A stretch of DNA of 64,000 bases from Steroidobacteraceae bacterium (GCA_019634895.1 JAHCAM010000007.1:1-64000), one strand, 5' to 3'; shown: positions 1 through 10,109, counted from the first letter of the stretch. A program made the numbers and translations. The notes: generated from the letters alone by a model not told the origin.

Positions 1-169
1 TGACGACGCGCCAGATCGTCCGGTCACTACGGGCCCTGCCATCGCATTGGGAGCGACTCGACAGGATCCCGGTTGCGTCGCATCCTGACGGTACCCGGTC
101 CCGTCAATTCCGGTCGCGCACGAAGATGAAGTTGCCCGCCCTCGCCGGGGGCGGCGCCTGGCGTCGTGA

Positions 170-1537
<1,368 letters not shown>

Positions 1538-1598
1538 GGCCGGTCATCGTACCGTGCAACTCGCCCCGCGCGCGAGACGCGGGGCTGGCGTCGCGCTT

Positions 1599-2465
1599 TC
1601 AGCCGAGCTTGCGCAGCGCCGCCTTCGATTCCTTGTGCTCCGGGTTGGCCTGCAGCGCGCGCTGGTATTCCGCCTTCGCCTCGGCCTTGCGGCCCATCTG
1701 CTCGTAGAGCATGCCGAGCCGCCAGTGCGCGGCTTCCGGCGGCGGGTCGCCCTCGGCGCGCGGCAGCGACAGGAAGCGGCGGAAGGCGCGCTCGCCGTCG
1801 GCGTGCCGGGTGTTGGCGAGCACCGCGGTGCGCCCGAGCTGGTACCAGGCGGCGCCCGCCGCCGGGTCCCGGGCGAGCAGCGCGTCGAGGCGCTCGAACG
1901 CCTCGGGCCAGCGTTTCTGCTCCTGCAGGTAGATCACCAGACGCAGGGCGATGCGCGCGTCCTCGGGACGTTCGGCGGCCGCCTGGCGGTAGTTCGCCAA
2001 TGCAGCCCCGGCATCGCCTTCGTGCTGCGCGATCCGGCCCGCCGCCAGCAGTCCGCGCGCGCGGTCGCGCTTTGCGATCTCGGCAGCCTGCGCCCGCGCC
2101 TTGTCGGCGCCGCCGCCCATCGCGGACGGGGCCTGGACGTAGAACTCGAGCAACGCCTCGCGGTAGCGGACTTCCTCCGGCGCGAGCGCCGCCGCCCGCT
2201 CGAAGTGATCGCGCACCTTCCCGGCGAGACGCATCTTCGTGATCATGCCGCCGGCGCCCGCCTGCGCGCCGTAGGACTGCGCCAGCAGGTAATGCGCTTC
2301 GGCATCGTTCGGCGCACGCGCGACCGCGCGCTCGAGGTGCCCGGCCGCTTCCTCCGCGCGGCCGGCCCGCAGCGCTGCCTCGCCCTGCGCACGGGAATCG
2401 GCGGCGGGGGACGCCACGGCCGGGACCAGTGCGAGGGCGAGCAGCAGCGCGCGAACCGATTCCAT
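1599..2465 (-). CDS. Exported tetratricopeptide-repeat protein
   Basis: A protein of about 288 residues begins with a signal peptide (hydrophobic LLLALALVPAVASPA) and is followed by degenerate TPR units across the rest of the chain, such as AEAHYLLAQSYGAQ, GALANYRQAAAERPEDA and AKAEYQRALQANPEH. TPR proteins usually act as scaffolds, so I infer a periplasmic partner for the efflux complex encoded by the upstream genes. An in-frame GTG at 2474 overlaps the permease stop in a GTGA. The ATG at 2465 leaves a cleaner signal peptide and was chosen, but the choice is uncertain. No enzymatic motif is visible. Confidence 0.8.
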   Translation of the reverse strand: MESVRALLLALALVPAVASPAADSRAQGEAALRAGRAEEAAGHLERAVARAPNDAEAHYLLAQSYGAQAGAGGMITKMRLAGKVRDHFERAAALAPEEVRYREALLEFYVQAPSAMGGGADKARAQAAEIAKRDRARGLLAAGRIAQHEGDAGAALANYRQAAAERPEDARIALRLVIYLQEQKRWPEAFERLDALLARDPAAGAAWYQLGRTAVLANTRHADGERAFRRFLSLPRAEGDPPPEAAHWRLGMLYEQMGRKAEAKAEYQRALQANPEHKESKAALRKLG

Positions 2466-2470
2466 GGGGA

Positions 2471-4891
2471 TCACTCGTAGCGCAGCGCGGCGGCCGGATC
2501 GACCTTCAGCGCGCGCCGCGTCGGCGTCAGCGTCGCGGCGATTGCGACCACGATCATCATCGCCACGACCATGCTGTAGATGCCCGGGTCGTAGGGGCTG
2601 ACCTGGCCGAGGATGTCGCCGAGGCCGCGGCCCATCAGCGGCAGCAGCGCCATGCCGATGCCGACGCCGAGCAGCACCTGCACGCCGCTCGCGCGCATGA
2701 CCATGCGCAGGATGCGCCGGTCGTCCGCGCCGAGCGCCCGGCGCACGCCGATCTCCCGCGTGCGCTGGCCGACATGGAAGGCGAGCACGCCGAACAGCCC
2801 GGCGGCCGCGAGCACCAGCGCGACGCCCGCGAACACCGCGAACATGGTGCCGACGATGCGGAAGCCGGCGGTGCGGATCGCGCGCGACTCATCGAAGGTG
2901 CGCAGCCAGTACAGCGCCAGGTCGGGGTCGGTCTCGGCAAGCGCGGTGCGGATCGGCGCCACCAGCGAGCGCGGGTCGCCCTCGCCGCGCACGACGATGC
3001 TCATGAAGCGCTCGGGCCGCTGCGTCACCGGGATGTACACGACCGGTTCGATTTCGCCGCTGTTGTTCTGCAGGATGTCCTGCACCACGCCGACGATGGT
3101 GAACCAGGTCTCCTCTTCGGCGAGGTCGAACTTGATGCGCTTGCCGAGCGGCGACTCGTCGGGGAACAGGTCGCGCACCATCTTCTCGTTGATGACCACC
3201 GACGGCAGCGAGTCCATGCGGTCGCGGCTGTCGAGCAGCCGGCCCTGCCGCGCCGGTACGCGGAAGGTCTCGAAGTACGACGGACTGACCGTCACATGGT
3301 CGATGAATGGCTTGGTCGTCGTGTCGCCGTAGTCGCGGCCCTCGACCGACACCGGGCCGTCGCCGCTGCCGTGTCCGGGCAGCGAAGTCATCACGGCAGT
3401 CGCGTGAACGCCGGGCTGCGACTGGATGCGCTGGACGAGCGAATCCCAGAAGCGGGCCTGCTGTTCCTTCTCCGGATAGGTCCCGGCCGTGAGGCCGACG
3501 CGCGCGGTCATGATGTCGGTCGTCTGGACGCCGACGTCGGTGGAGGTGGCGTTCAGCACGCTCTTGGTCATCAGCGCGGAGATGCCGAGCAGCAGGCAGG
3601 CCAGCGCCACTTCGAACACGACCAGCGTCCAGGCGATCTTGCCGATCGCGTGCCCGGTGCCGGTGCGGCCGCCGTCGCGCAGCAGCGCGTCCAGCGACGG
3701 GCGCGAGGCGCGGATCGCGGCCGGCAGGCCGGCGAACAGCGTGGAAAAGAGCGCGGCGCCGACGGCCACCGTCGCGGCGCGGGAATCGATCTCGAACGCC
3801 CACCAGCTCGGATTGCCATCCATCGTCCGCGCGATCGCGACCTGGAAGCCGTCCAGCGCGATCGAGGCGAGCAACAGGCCGAGCGCCGCCGCCAGCGCGC
3901 TGATCACGAATCCCTCCGCCAGCATGTGCATCACCAGGCGGCCACGCGAGGCTCCCAGCGCCGAGCGCACCGTGGTCTCGCGCACGCGGTAGGCGGAACG
4001 CGCGAGCAGCAGGTTGGAGACGTTGGCGCAGGCGATCAGCAGCACGAAGCCGACCGCCACCAGCAGCGTCCAGACCAGCGTCTTGCCTTCGTTGCCGATG
4101 AAGCCGGCCGCGATCGGCACCAGCTCGAAATGGCCGTTGAACGCCTGCTGGCCGACTTCGGACTTGATGGCGGCGGCGACCGGTGCGAGCTCCTGCTGCG
4201 CCAGGTCGGGGCTGGCGCCCGCGCGCAGGCGGCCGAAGACCGCGACCTGGACGCCCTGGTTGCGCGGGACGCGCGTCGCATCCTGCTGGTTGGCGACCCA
4301 CAGCGAGGCCGTCGCCGGGAAGCTGTAGCCTTCCGGCATGACGCCGATGACTTCGGACGAGGTGCCGTTCACCCGCACGATGCGCCCGACCACGGCCGGA
4401 TCGGCGTCGAAGCGTTCGCGCCAGAGCTGGTGCGAGAGGACCACCACGGGCGCCGCGCCCTCGATCGTGTCGCGCGGCAGGATCGTGCGGCCGAGCTCCG
4501 GCGCAATGCCGATCACGTCGAAGATGTGGCCATCGGCAAAGCCACCGTCGTAGCGCTCGGCCTGGCCGTCGCCGGTCAGGTACGCCGTGCCCTGGTAGAT
4601 CGCGCCCATGGCCTCGAACTGGGTCGAGGCCTCGCGGATCTTCAGGTAGTCCTGCGGCTGCATGGCCTCGTCGTAATCGCCGGGCGCCTGGCCGTCGATG
4701 GTGGCGATGCTGTAGAGCCGTTCCGCGTGCGGATACGGCGGCGGCTTCATCATCAGCGTGTCCGCCACGCCGTACATGAAGATCACCGCGCCGAGGCCGA
4801 GCCCCAGCACGCCCGCCGCCAGCGCCGTGAATGCCGGCGCCCTGCCCAGGCCGGCGACCGCCGCCCTGATCTCCTCGATGAATGCGCGCAT
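2471..4891 (-). CDS. Double-length MacB/FtsX-family ABC permease (ADOP-like)
   Basis: This 806-residue inner-membrane protein contains two MacB_PCD-FtsX units in one chain. An N-terminal membrane segment is followed by a large periplasmic domain (about 45-260), an FtsX block (about 270-400, with LLIACANVSNLLLARSA), a second anchor near 415-440, a second periplasmic domain, and a terminal FtsX block with FHVGQRTREIGVRRALGA. Its length and duplication match the permeases described as acidobacterial duplicated orphan permeases. Here it is not an orphan, because an ATPase and an HlyD adaptor precede it in the same operon. The start ATG follows GAGGGG at good spacing. It probably works as a tripartite mechanotransmission or efflux pump; the substrate is unknown. 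Confidence 0.9.
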   Translation of the reverse strand: MRAFIEEIRAAVAGLGRAPAFTALAAGVLGLGLGAVIFMYGVADTLMMKPPPYPHAERLYSIATIDGQAPGDYDEAMQPQDYLKIREASTQFEAMGAIYQGTAYLTGDGQAERYDGGFADGHIFDVIGIAPELGRTILPRDTIEGAAPVVVLSHQLWRERFDADPAVVGRIVRVNGTSSEVIGVMPEGYSFPATASLWVANQQDATRVPRNQGVQVAVFGRLRAGASPDLAQQELAPVAAAIKSEVGQQAFNGHFELVPIAAGFIGNEGKTLVWTLLVAVGFVLLIACANVSNLLLARSAYRVRETTVRSALGASRGRLVMHMLAEGFVISALAAALGLLLASIALDGFQVAIARTMDGNPSWWAFEIDSRAATVAVGAALFSTLFAGLPAAIRASRPSLDALLRDGGRTGTGHAIGKIAWTLVVFEVALACLLLGISALMTKSVLNATSTDVGVQTTDIMTARVGLTAGTYPEKEQQARFWDSLVQRIQSQPGVHATAVMTSLPGHGSGDGPVSVEGRDYGDTTTKPFIDHVTVSPSYFETFRVPARQGRLLDSRDRMDSLPSVVINEKMVRDLFPDESPLGKRIKFDLAEEETWFTIVGVVQDILQNNSGEIEPVVYIPVTQRPERFMSIVVRGEGDPRSLVAPIRTALAETDPDLALYWLRTFDESRAIRTAGFRIVGTMFAVFAGVALVLAAAGLFGVLAFHVGQRTREIGVRRALGADDRRILRMVMRASGVQVLLGVGIGMALLPLMGRGLGDILGQVSPYDPGIYSMVVAMMIVVAIAATLTPTRRALKVDPAAALRYE

Positions 4892-4901
4892 CGGTATCCC
4901 C

Positions 4902-5627
4902 TCAGGCCTTGGCCGCGCGGCGCTGCGAAAGATCGATCAGCGCGTTCTCGTCCACCACGCGGCCGTCGAACAGCCGCACCTGGCGGTCGGCGAAGTCCGC
5001 ATAGCGCGGCTCGTGCGTGACCATGCAGATCGTCGAGCCCTCGCGGTGCAGCTCGCGCAGCAGGTTCATGACCGCCTCGCCGTTGCGCGAGTCGAGGTTG
5101 CCGGTCGGCTCGTCGGCCAGCAGGATCGCGGGCTTGCCGGCGAGCGCGCGGGCGACCGCGACGCGCTGCTGCTGGCCGCCCGAGAGCTGCGCGGGGTGAT
5201 GGTTCACGCGGTGCGACATGCCGACGCGCTCGAGCGCGTGCATCGCGGCCTTGCGGCGCTCGTCCGAGGACATGCCCGGCCGGTAGGTCAGCGGCAGCTC
5301 GACGTTCTGCAGCACGGTCAGGTCGCCGATCAGGTTGAAGGCCTGGAAGATGAAGCCGATCCGCTCGTTGCGCGCCTTCGCGCGCTGCGCGGGCGCGAGC
5401 TTGGTGACGTCCTCGCCGGCCAGCGTGTAGCGGCCCTCGGTCGGCATGTCGAGCAGGCCGAGGATCGCGAGCAGCGTGGACTTGCCGCAGCCCGAGGGCC
5501 CGGAGATGGACAGGAACTCGCCCTTCTTCACGTCCAGGTGAATGCCGTCCAGGGCGTGGGTCTCGAGGTCGTCGGTGTAGAAGACCTTGGTGACGCCGTC
5601 GAGATGGATCATGGCGGGTTCCTGCAT
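4902..5627 (-). CDS. MacB/LolD-type ABC transporter ATPase
   Basis: This 241-residue ATP-binding subunit shows Walker A (GPSGCGKST), Q-loop (FIFQAFNLI), signature (LSGGQQQRVAVARAL), Walker B (ILLADEPTGNLD) and the switch His (MVTHEPRYA). The class is the one that pairs with FtsX/MacB permeases rather than classical importers. The ATG at 5627 is preceded by GGGAG at eight bases; an in-frame ATG 20 codons upstream gives an unlikely N-terminal extension. It lies between the permease and adaptor genes and should energise the 806-residue permease. Confidence 0.93.
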   Translation of the reverse strand: MQEPAMIHLDGVTKVFYTDDLETHALDGIHLDVKKGEFLSISGPSGCGKSTLLAILGLLDMPTEGRYTLAGEDVTKLAPAQRAKARNERIGFIFQAFNLIGDLTVLQNVELPLTYRPGMSSDERRKAAMHALERVGMSHRVNHHPAQLSGGQQQRVAVARALAGKPAILLADEPTGNLDSRNGEAVMNLLRELHREGSTICMVTHEPRYADFADRQVRLFDGRVVDENALIDLSQRRAAKA

Positions 5628-5653
5628 GTCGGCTGCTCCCTCGTGTTGTCGTT

Positions 5654-6907
5654 TCAGTCGATGACCAGGCGGTCCTTGCCGGACCACTGCGTGGTGTCCG
5701 CGAGCGCCACGATGTCGCCGGGCTCGAGGCCCTCGAGCACGACGATCTGGTTCACGGACGCCTTGCCGAACTTCACCGGCACGCGCTCGGCGACGCGGTC
5801 GCCGGGCTTCGCGCGGAATACCGTCGTCGCGGACTCGGACTGCGCGCCGACCGGCCGGCCGACGTAGCGCACGTTGGTCAGCGTCTCGATCGCGATGGTG
5901 CCGTCCACGGACAGGTCGGCGCGTGCCTGCGAGGGCAGCGCCTCGTCGAAGTCGATCTCGACGCGAACCGCGCCGGCGGTGACCGCCGGGTCCACGCGCA
6001 CCACGCGGCCGCGCACGATGCGGTCGCGCAGGTCGATGGTGGCGGGCAGGCCGGCGGCGAGGTCGCGGGCGTCGAGCTCGGGGATGCGCAGTTCCGCATA
6101 GAGCGTGTCGGGCCTGGCGACGCGGGCGACGTTCGCGCCCGGGGCGAGCTGCTGGCCTTCCTGCACCGGCACGCTCTGCACGATGCCTGCCAGGCCGGCC
6201 TTCACCTGCAGCGAATCGGCGGCCAGCCGGCGTTCCTCGAGCGCGCGCTCCTGCTGGCGCAGGCGGGCGAGGCGCGCCTCGAGCTGGGCGGTGACGGCGG
6301 AATCGAGCGCGGCGAGGCGTTGTTCCTCGATCCGGGCGCGCTCGCCGAGCTGCTCGGCGAGGATCCTCGAGCGGGAATACTGCAGTTGCGACACGGCGCC
6401 GGTCTCGTGCGCGCGGCGCTCGGCCTCGGCCTGCAGGCGCGCGGATTCCGCGGTCGCGCGGGCCTCCGCGAGCGAGGAGCGGCGGTCGAGGCGCTGGGAT
6501 TCGAGTTCCAGCCTGGCCGCCGCGAACTCGGCCCTGGCGGCCGCCACTTCGAGCGCCGCGGCATCGGCCGAGCGCTGCACTTCCGGGTTCGAGAGCTGGA
6601 CGATGACGGTGTCGGGCTCGACCTGCTCGCCGGCGCGGACCAGCACGCGGTCCACGCGGGCATCCACCCGGGTCGAGAGCCAGCGCGCCTCGCGCGGCTG
6701 CAGCACGCCCGGGCCGCGCACCTTGCGCTCCAGCGTGCCCTGCTTCACTTCATCCAGGTAGAGCTGTGCGCGCGCCACCGAGGGCGCGCCGGGCTCGAGC
6801 CGCGCGATGCCGAAGGCGACGCCGGACAACGCGACGAACCCGCCGACAACCCAGGCGAGCTTGTGGCGCTTGAAGTCGAACTTCTGCCGGATGCGGGGCC
6901 GATCCAT
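5654..6907 (-). CDS. HlyD/MacA-family periplasmic adaptor of efflux operon A
   Basis: This 417-residue membrane-fusion protein has a short cytoplasmic N-terminus, one transmembrane anchor (about 16-33, LAWVVGGFVALSGVAFGIA), a lipoyl/barrel-sandwich half, a long Ala/Glu/Arg-rich coiled-coil hairpin (about 110-220) and beta-barrel and membrane-proximal domains toward the C-terminus (VLEGLEPGDIVAL). It should link the inner-membrane permease to an outer-membrane channel. No TolC-family gene lies in this operon, so the channel is presumably supplied in trans. The start ATG comes two bases after the stop of the preceding 75-residue gene. Confidence 0.92.
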   Translation of the reverse strand: MDRPRIRQKFDFKRHKLAWVVGGFVALSGVAFGIARLEPGAPSVARAQLYLDEVKQGTLERKVRGPGVLQPREARWLSTRVDARVDRVLVRAGEQVEPDTVIVQLSNPEVQRSADAAALEVAAARAEFAAARLELESQRLDRRSSLAEARATAESARLQAEAERRAHETGAVSQLQYSRSRILAEQLGERARIEEQRLAALDSAVTAQLEARLARLRQQERALEERRLAADSLQVKAGLAGIVQSVPVQEGQQLAPGANVARVARPDTLYAELRIPELDARDLAAGLPATIDLRDRIVRGRVVRVDPAVTAGAVRVEIDFDEALPSQARADLSVDGTIAIETLTNVRYVGRPVGAQSESATTVFRAKPGDRVAERVPVKFGKASVNQIVVLEGLEPGDIVALADTTQWSGKDRLVID

Positions 6908-6908
6908 T

Positions 6909-7136
6909 TCAACGGTCTCCGATGAACGTGTGGATCACGAGCGAGGGGACGCCGGACAGGGCGCGGAATTCCGGGGCCATGGTCCGGAGGTTCGGCGTGC
7001 AGATGACGTCGCGCATCGCCGCGCCGGTGAGCAGCAGGCCGAGGATGACGGCCGCGAGCGCACGCGCCCACTGCACGTCGGCCGGCATCTCCTCACGGCT
7101 CACGGCCGCGGGCGCCTCAGCCCTGCGAACCGGCAT
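6909..7136 (-). CDS. Small membrane protein of efflux operon A, function unknown
   Basis: A 75-residue protein has one clear hydrophobic segment (about 25-40, ALAAVILGLLLTGAA) and a polar, possibly periplasmic tail ending FIGDR. I do not recognise a family. It overlaps the end of the preceding 85-residue gene by 20 bases and stops two bases before the adaptor start, which supports translation within the operon. No strong ribosome-binding site precedes the first ATG, so translational coupling is likely. It could be an accessory subunit of the efflux pump. Confidence 0.55.
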   Translation of the reverse strand: MPVRRAEAPAAVSREEMPADVQWARALAAVILGLLLTGAAMRDVICTPNLRTMAPEFRALSGVPSLVIHTFIGDR

Positions 7137-7374
7137 CGCTGGTGTTCTTGTCGGCCACCAGGAGGTCGCGGCTGCCGATGACTTCGACGGCCGGCAGCGT
7201 GGCGACGACCAGGTCGCCGACCGAGAGCGTCTGCAGCTCGCCGATCTCGATCGTGCCGCGGGGCAGCGCGCCTTCGTGGCCGCGGTCGAGCGTCAGGCCG
7301 GTGAGTCCGGTGATGACCACCGAGGCCAGCGCTGCGGCGATCGTGCGGGTGTAGCGGGTGTACAGGGTTGTCAT
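7117..7374 (-). CDS. Small exported protein, first gene of sigma-54 efflux operon A
   Basis: An 85-residue protein has a hydrophobic N-terminal segment (about 10-30, TIAAALASVVITGLTGLTL) that may be a signal peptide or anchor. A mature part contains IEIGELQTLSVGDLVVATLP and VEVIGSRD and is followed by a polar tail. The ATG follows GAGGAGAGAGCC, a strong ribosome-binding site, about 46 bases downstream of the predicted sigma-54 transcription start. I do not recognise the family. Its position as the first translated product of the operon suggests an envelope sensor, accessory or substrate peptide, but this is inference. Confidence 0.6.
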   Translation of the reverse strand: MTTLYTRYTRTIAAALASVVITGLTGLTLDRGHEGALPRGTIEIGELQTLSVGDLVVATLPAVEVIGSRDLLVADKNTSDAGSQG

Positions 7375-7430
7375 GGCTCTCTCCTCGTCTCTTTTCAGTG
7401 GCGGCTATCGCCGCTTCCTGATCCAGATAG

Positions 7431-7447
7431 AGCAAGGACCGTGCCAA
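7431..7447 (-). promoter_or_regulatory. Sigma-54 (-24/-12) promoter of efflux operon A
   Basis: Read on the minus strand the site is TTGGCACGGTCCTTGCT, which matches the consensus TGGCACG-N4-TTGCW at every position. The predicted start is near base 7420, leaving a leader of about 46 bases before the ATG at 7374. The operon it drives encodes its own NtrC-type activator. Confidence 0.88.
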
Positions 7448-7504
7448 CCGGTTTGAATATTTCGTAACTACTTGATTCTTATCTAATTATTCCCATGTCG
7501 GGGC

Positions 7505-7535
7505 CGGACATCGGTTGTCCGTTCTGCAGCGGACA
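7505..7535. promoter_or_regulatory. Upstream activator sites with TGTCCG/CGGACA half-sites (operon A)
   Basis: Three half-sites lie 60-90 bases upstream of the -24 element: CGGACA at 7505, TGTCCG at 7516 and CGGACA at 7530. They form two overlapping inverted repeats with spacers of five and eight bases. The identical half-site recurs upstream of operon B. Binding by an NtrC-type dimer is inferred from position and symmetry. Confidence 0.65.
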
Positions 7536-7585
7536 TCCCACCCGCGGGACGCCTGGATCACCCCCCGTCCCACTTCCGGGACGCA

Positions 7586-7670
7586 TAAAGGGGACGCGTC
7601 CAATTACCGGGCCTGGTGGTTCGAGAAGCCGCAGCCACCCACCGCCTGGTAATTGGACGCGTCCCCTTTA
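7586..7670. repeat. Palindromic repeat family 1, copy 1
   Basis: Perfect 23-base inverted arms (7586-7608 and 7648-7670) begin TAAAGGGGACGCGTCCAATT and enclose a 39-base centre that is itself partly self-complementary. It is one of four copies between 7.6 and 16.8 kb. The outermost TAA of the right arm, read on the minus strand, is the stop codon of parA. The overall form resembles REP-type elements mobilised by Y1 (RAYT) transposases, none of which is present in the window. Confidence 0.85.
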
Positions 7671-8441
7671 TCCGTCTTCGGAGCGGCGGATCATTTCGCC
7701 GGCGAGGGCGAGGTAGGCGAGCGCGCCGCGCGAGTCCTTGTCGTGGAACATCACCGGCACGCCGAACGACGGCGCCTCGGCCAGGCGCACGTTGCGCGGG
7801 ATGATGGTGCGGAACACGCGCTCGCCGAAGTGCTCGATGAGCTGCGCCGAGACGTCGTTCGCGAGGTTGTTCCGCGGATCGAACATCGTGCGCAGGATGC
7901 CCTCGATCTGCAGCTTCGGGTTCACCGAGTCGCGGATCTGCTCGATGGTGCTGATCAGGCCCGTCAGTCCCTCGAGCGCGTAGTACTCGCACTGCATCGG
8001 GATCAGCACCGAATCCGCCGCCGTCAGCGCATTCACCGTGAGGATGTTGAGCGCCGGCGGGCAGTCGATGACGATGAGGTCGTAGCGGTCGCGCACCGGC
8101 TCCAGCGCCTTTTCCAGCCGATGCTCGCGGCCGGCCAGCATCGTCAGCAGCCGCACCTCGGCCGCGGTCAGGTCCTGGTTCGCTGGCAGCAGGTCGAAGC
8201 CGCCCTGCTCGATGCGCACGATCGCATCCGCCGCCGCGCAGTCACCCATCAGCACGTCGGTCGCCGAGCGCTCGAGCGCGCGCTTGTCCACGCCGCAGCC
8301 CATGGTCGCGTTGCCCTGCGGGTCCAGGTCCACCAGCAGCACGCGCCGCCTGGTCACCGCCATCGACGCGGCCAGGTTCACCGCGGTCGTGGTCTTGCCG
8401 ACGCCACCCTTCTGGTTCGCGACCGCGATGATGCGCCTCAT
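7668..8441 (-). CDS. parA: ParA/Soj-family chromosome-partitioning ATPase
   Basis: This 257-residue Walker-type ATPase has the deviant Walker A motif QKGGVGKTT near its N-terminus, the switch motif DLDPQGNAT, and the Walker B-like VIDCPP. The length and the end (ALAGEMIRRSEDG) fit Soj-type ParA. An in-frame ATG 31 codons upstream lies inside rsmG's 3' region and was rejected. It follows rsmG by 28 bases, the usual order. The expected parB does not follow; a palindromic repeat and then another operon's regulatory region do. The stop codon is the outermost TAA of the repeat. Confidence 0.93.
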   Translation of the reverse strand: MRRIIAVANQKGGVGKTTTAVNLAASMAVTRRRVLLVDLDPQGNATMGCGVDKRALERSATDVLMGDCAAADAIVRIEQGGFDLLPANQDLTAAEVRLLTMLAGREHRLEKALEPVRDRYDLIVIDCPPALNILTVNALTAADSVLIPMQCEYYALEGLTGLISTIEQIRDSVNPKLQIEGILRTMFDPRNNLANDVSAQLIEHFGERVFRTIIPRNVRLAEAPSFGVPVMFHDKDSRGALAYLALAGEMIRRSEDG

Positions 8442-8469
8442 CGGACGCGGCAGCGAGGCGGACTGCGCT

Positions 8470-9105
8470 TCATCCTGCACGGCCGAGCTCCACCGCGCAG
8501 CGCTCCGCCGCCAGCCCCGGCACGCGCAGGTCATGCAGGGCGAGCACCCGCCAGCCGGACGGCAGGGCGTGCATCTCGGCGGTCGGATGTCGGCCCTTCA
8601 TGGCGAGCATCCTGCCATCCCGCGCGCACAGATGCCCGGCCACCCGCACGAAGTCGGCGAGCTTGCCGAGGGCGCGGGCGATGACGCAGTCGAACAGCGC
8701 CTTCGGCTTCCAGCTCTCGGCGCGCGCCTGCACCACCTCGACGTTCTCGATGCCGAGCAGCTCCACCACGTGGCGCACGAACATGCACTTCTTGCCGGTC
8801 GCCTCGATCAGCGTGAACGAGCGCCGGGGGTTGACGATCGCGAGCGGCAGGCCCGGGAAACCGGCGCCGGTGCCGATGTCCGCGATCCGTCGCCCGTGCA
8901 GCAGCGGCTGGACCGACAGCGAATCGAGCAGGTGCTTGTCCACCATGTCCGCGGGGCGGGTGATCGCCGTCAGGTTGATGCGCTTGTTCCAATCGCGCAG
9001 CTCGGCTGTCAGGCGCAGCATCGCGTCCGCCTGCGCGGCGTCGAGCGCGACGCCCATCTCCTGCGCGCCCGCGACCAGGCGGGCCTTGAGTGCGTCGCCG
9101 GACAT
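8470..9105 (-). CDS. rsmG: 16S rRNA (guanine-N7)-methyltransferase RsmG (GidB)
   Basis: A 211-residue SAM-dependent enzyme should methylate N7 of G527 in 16S rRNA. The family hallmarks are visible: RDWNKRINLTAIT followed by HLLDSLSVQPLL, the SAM-binding IADIGTGAGFPGLPLAI and the VIARALGKLADFV region. It sits directly upstream of parA. The mnmG gene, often adjacent in gammaproteobacteria, is 17 kb away at 26337. It is preceded by the acuI-like gene on the same strand with a one-base gap. Confidence 0.95.
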   Translation of the reverse strand: MSGDALKARLVAGAQEMGVALDAAQADAMLRLTAELRDWNKRINLTAITRPADMVDKHLLDSLSVQPLLHGRRIADIGTGAGFPGLPLAIVNPRRSFTLIEATGKKCMFVRHVVELLGIENVEVVQARAESWKPKALFDCVIARALGKLADFVRVAGHLCARDGRMLAMKGRHPTAEMHALPSGWRVLALHDLRVPGLAAERCAVELGRAG

Positions 9106-9106
9106 G

Positions 9107-10096
9107 TCAGGCGATCTTCACGAGCGTGCGGCCCAGCACGCGGCCCTTGAGGAAGTCGTCGAATGCGCCCGGCAGTTCGTCGAACGCGACCGTGCGCGTG
9201 ACGAGGCGGTCCAGGTGCCGCGGACGCAGGTCCGAGGCGAGGCGTTTCCATACGGCCAGGCGCAGGTCGCGCGGCGTCGCCGAGGAGTTGATGCCGAGCA
9301 GGTTGATGCCGCGCAGGATGAAGGGCAGCACGGTGGTCTCCAGCTTCGGGCTGCCGGCGAGGCCGATGGAGGCGATGTTGCCCCAGAAATCCACGGTGCG
9401 CGTGAGCCATGTCAGGAGCTCGCCGCCGACGTTGTCAATCGCGCCCGCCCAGCGCACCGCTTCCATCGGCCGCTTGCCGAGGTCGAGCTCCTGGCGGCGC
9501 AGGATCCTCGACGCGCCCAGCGACTTCAGGTATTCGTCCGCCTCCGGCTTGCCGCTGACGGCGACCACCTCGTAACCGCGTCCCGCCAGCAGGTCCACCG
9601 CGATCGAGCCGACGCCGCCAGAGGCGCCGGTCACCACCACCGGGCCCTTCGACGGCGCCTGGCCGTTGTGCTCCATGCGGTGGATCGCGAGCGCCGCAGT
9701 GAAGCCGGCGGTGCCGAGCGCCATCGCCTGCGCCAGGTCCACGCCCTGCGGCAGGCGGATCACGGAATCGCCCGCGACGCGCGCGTACTCGGAGTAGCCG
9801 CCGTCCACGTTCTCGGAGAGCCCGCAGCCGGTGACCAGCACTTCCTGGCCCGGCTCGTAGCGCGCGTCCGCCGAACTCTCGACCACGCCGGACAGGTCGA
9901 TGCCGCCGTTCAGCGGGTACTTGCGCAGGATCCTGCCGGCGCCGGTCGCGGCCAGCGCGTCCTTGTAGTTGATGCTCGAGAAATGCACGCGGATCACGAC
10001 CTCGCCGGGCGTGAGCTCCTCGAGCCGCAGCGACTCGAAGCCGGCCGCGATCTTCCCGTCGCGCTCGTGGATGCGGAAGGCCTTGAACGGCTTCAT
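9107..10096 (-). CDS. acuI: AcuI/YhdH-type NADPH-dependent acryloyl-CoA reductase (MDR family)
   Basis: This 329-residue medium-chain reductase resembles the YhdH/AcuI branch, which reduces acryloyl-CoA or similar enones. A GroES-like N-terminal domain (SSINYKDALAATG, GIDLSGVVESS) precedes a Rossmann domain with GASGGVGSIAVDLLAGRGYEVVAVSGK at about 150-180. Zinc-ligand residues of true alcohol dehydrogenases are absent, as expected. The segment LLGINSSATPRDLRLAVWKRLA near residue 270 is typical of the YhdH group. Neighbouring genes give no pathway context, so the physiological substrate is uncertain. Confidence 0.85.
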   Translation of the reverse strand: MKPFKAFRIHERDGKIAAGFESLRLEELTPGEVVIRVHFSSINYKDALAATGAGRILRKYPLNGGIDLSGVVESSADARYEPGQEVLVTGCGLSENVDGGYSEYARVAGDSVIRLPQGVDLAQAMALGTAGFTAALAIHRMEHNGQAPSKGPVVVTGASGGVGSIAVDLLAGRGYEVVAVSGKPEADEYLKSLGASRILRRQELDLGKRPMEAVRWAGAIDNVGGELLTWLTRTVDFWGNIASIGLAGSPKLETTVLPFILRGINLLGINSSATPRDLRLAVWKRLASDLRPRHLDRLVTRTVAFDELPGAFDDFLKGRVLGRTLVKIA

Positions 10097-10109
10097 CCTG
10101 CGACGGTCC

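Noticed and set aside
1..169. A kinase gene or its end left of the operon A regulator
   Set aside because: No histidine-kinase motif is found in this short stretch on the minus strand. The cognate kinase may be outside the window, but this cannot be shown.
2429..5020. An 863-codon plus-strand open frame across the permease gene
   Set aside because: It is antisense to a well-recognised permease. Its Arg/Ala/His-rich composition is the usual product of reading G+C-rich coding DNA in the wrong frame, and it has no recognisable domain.
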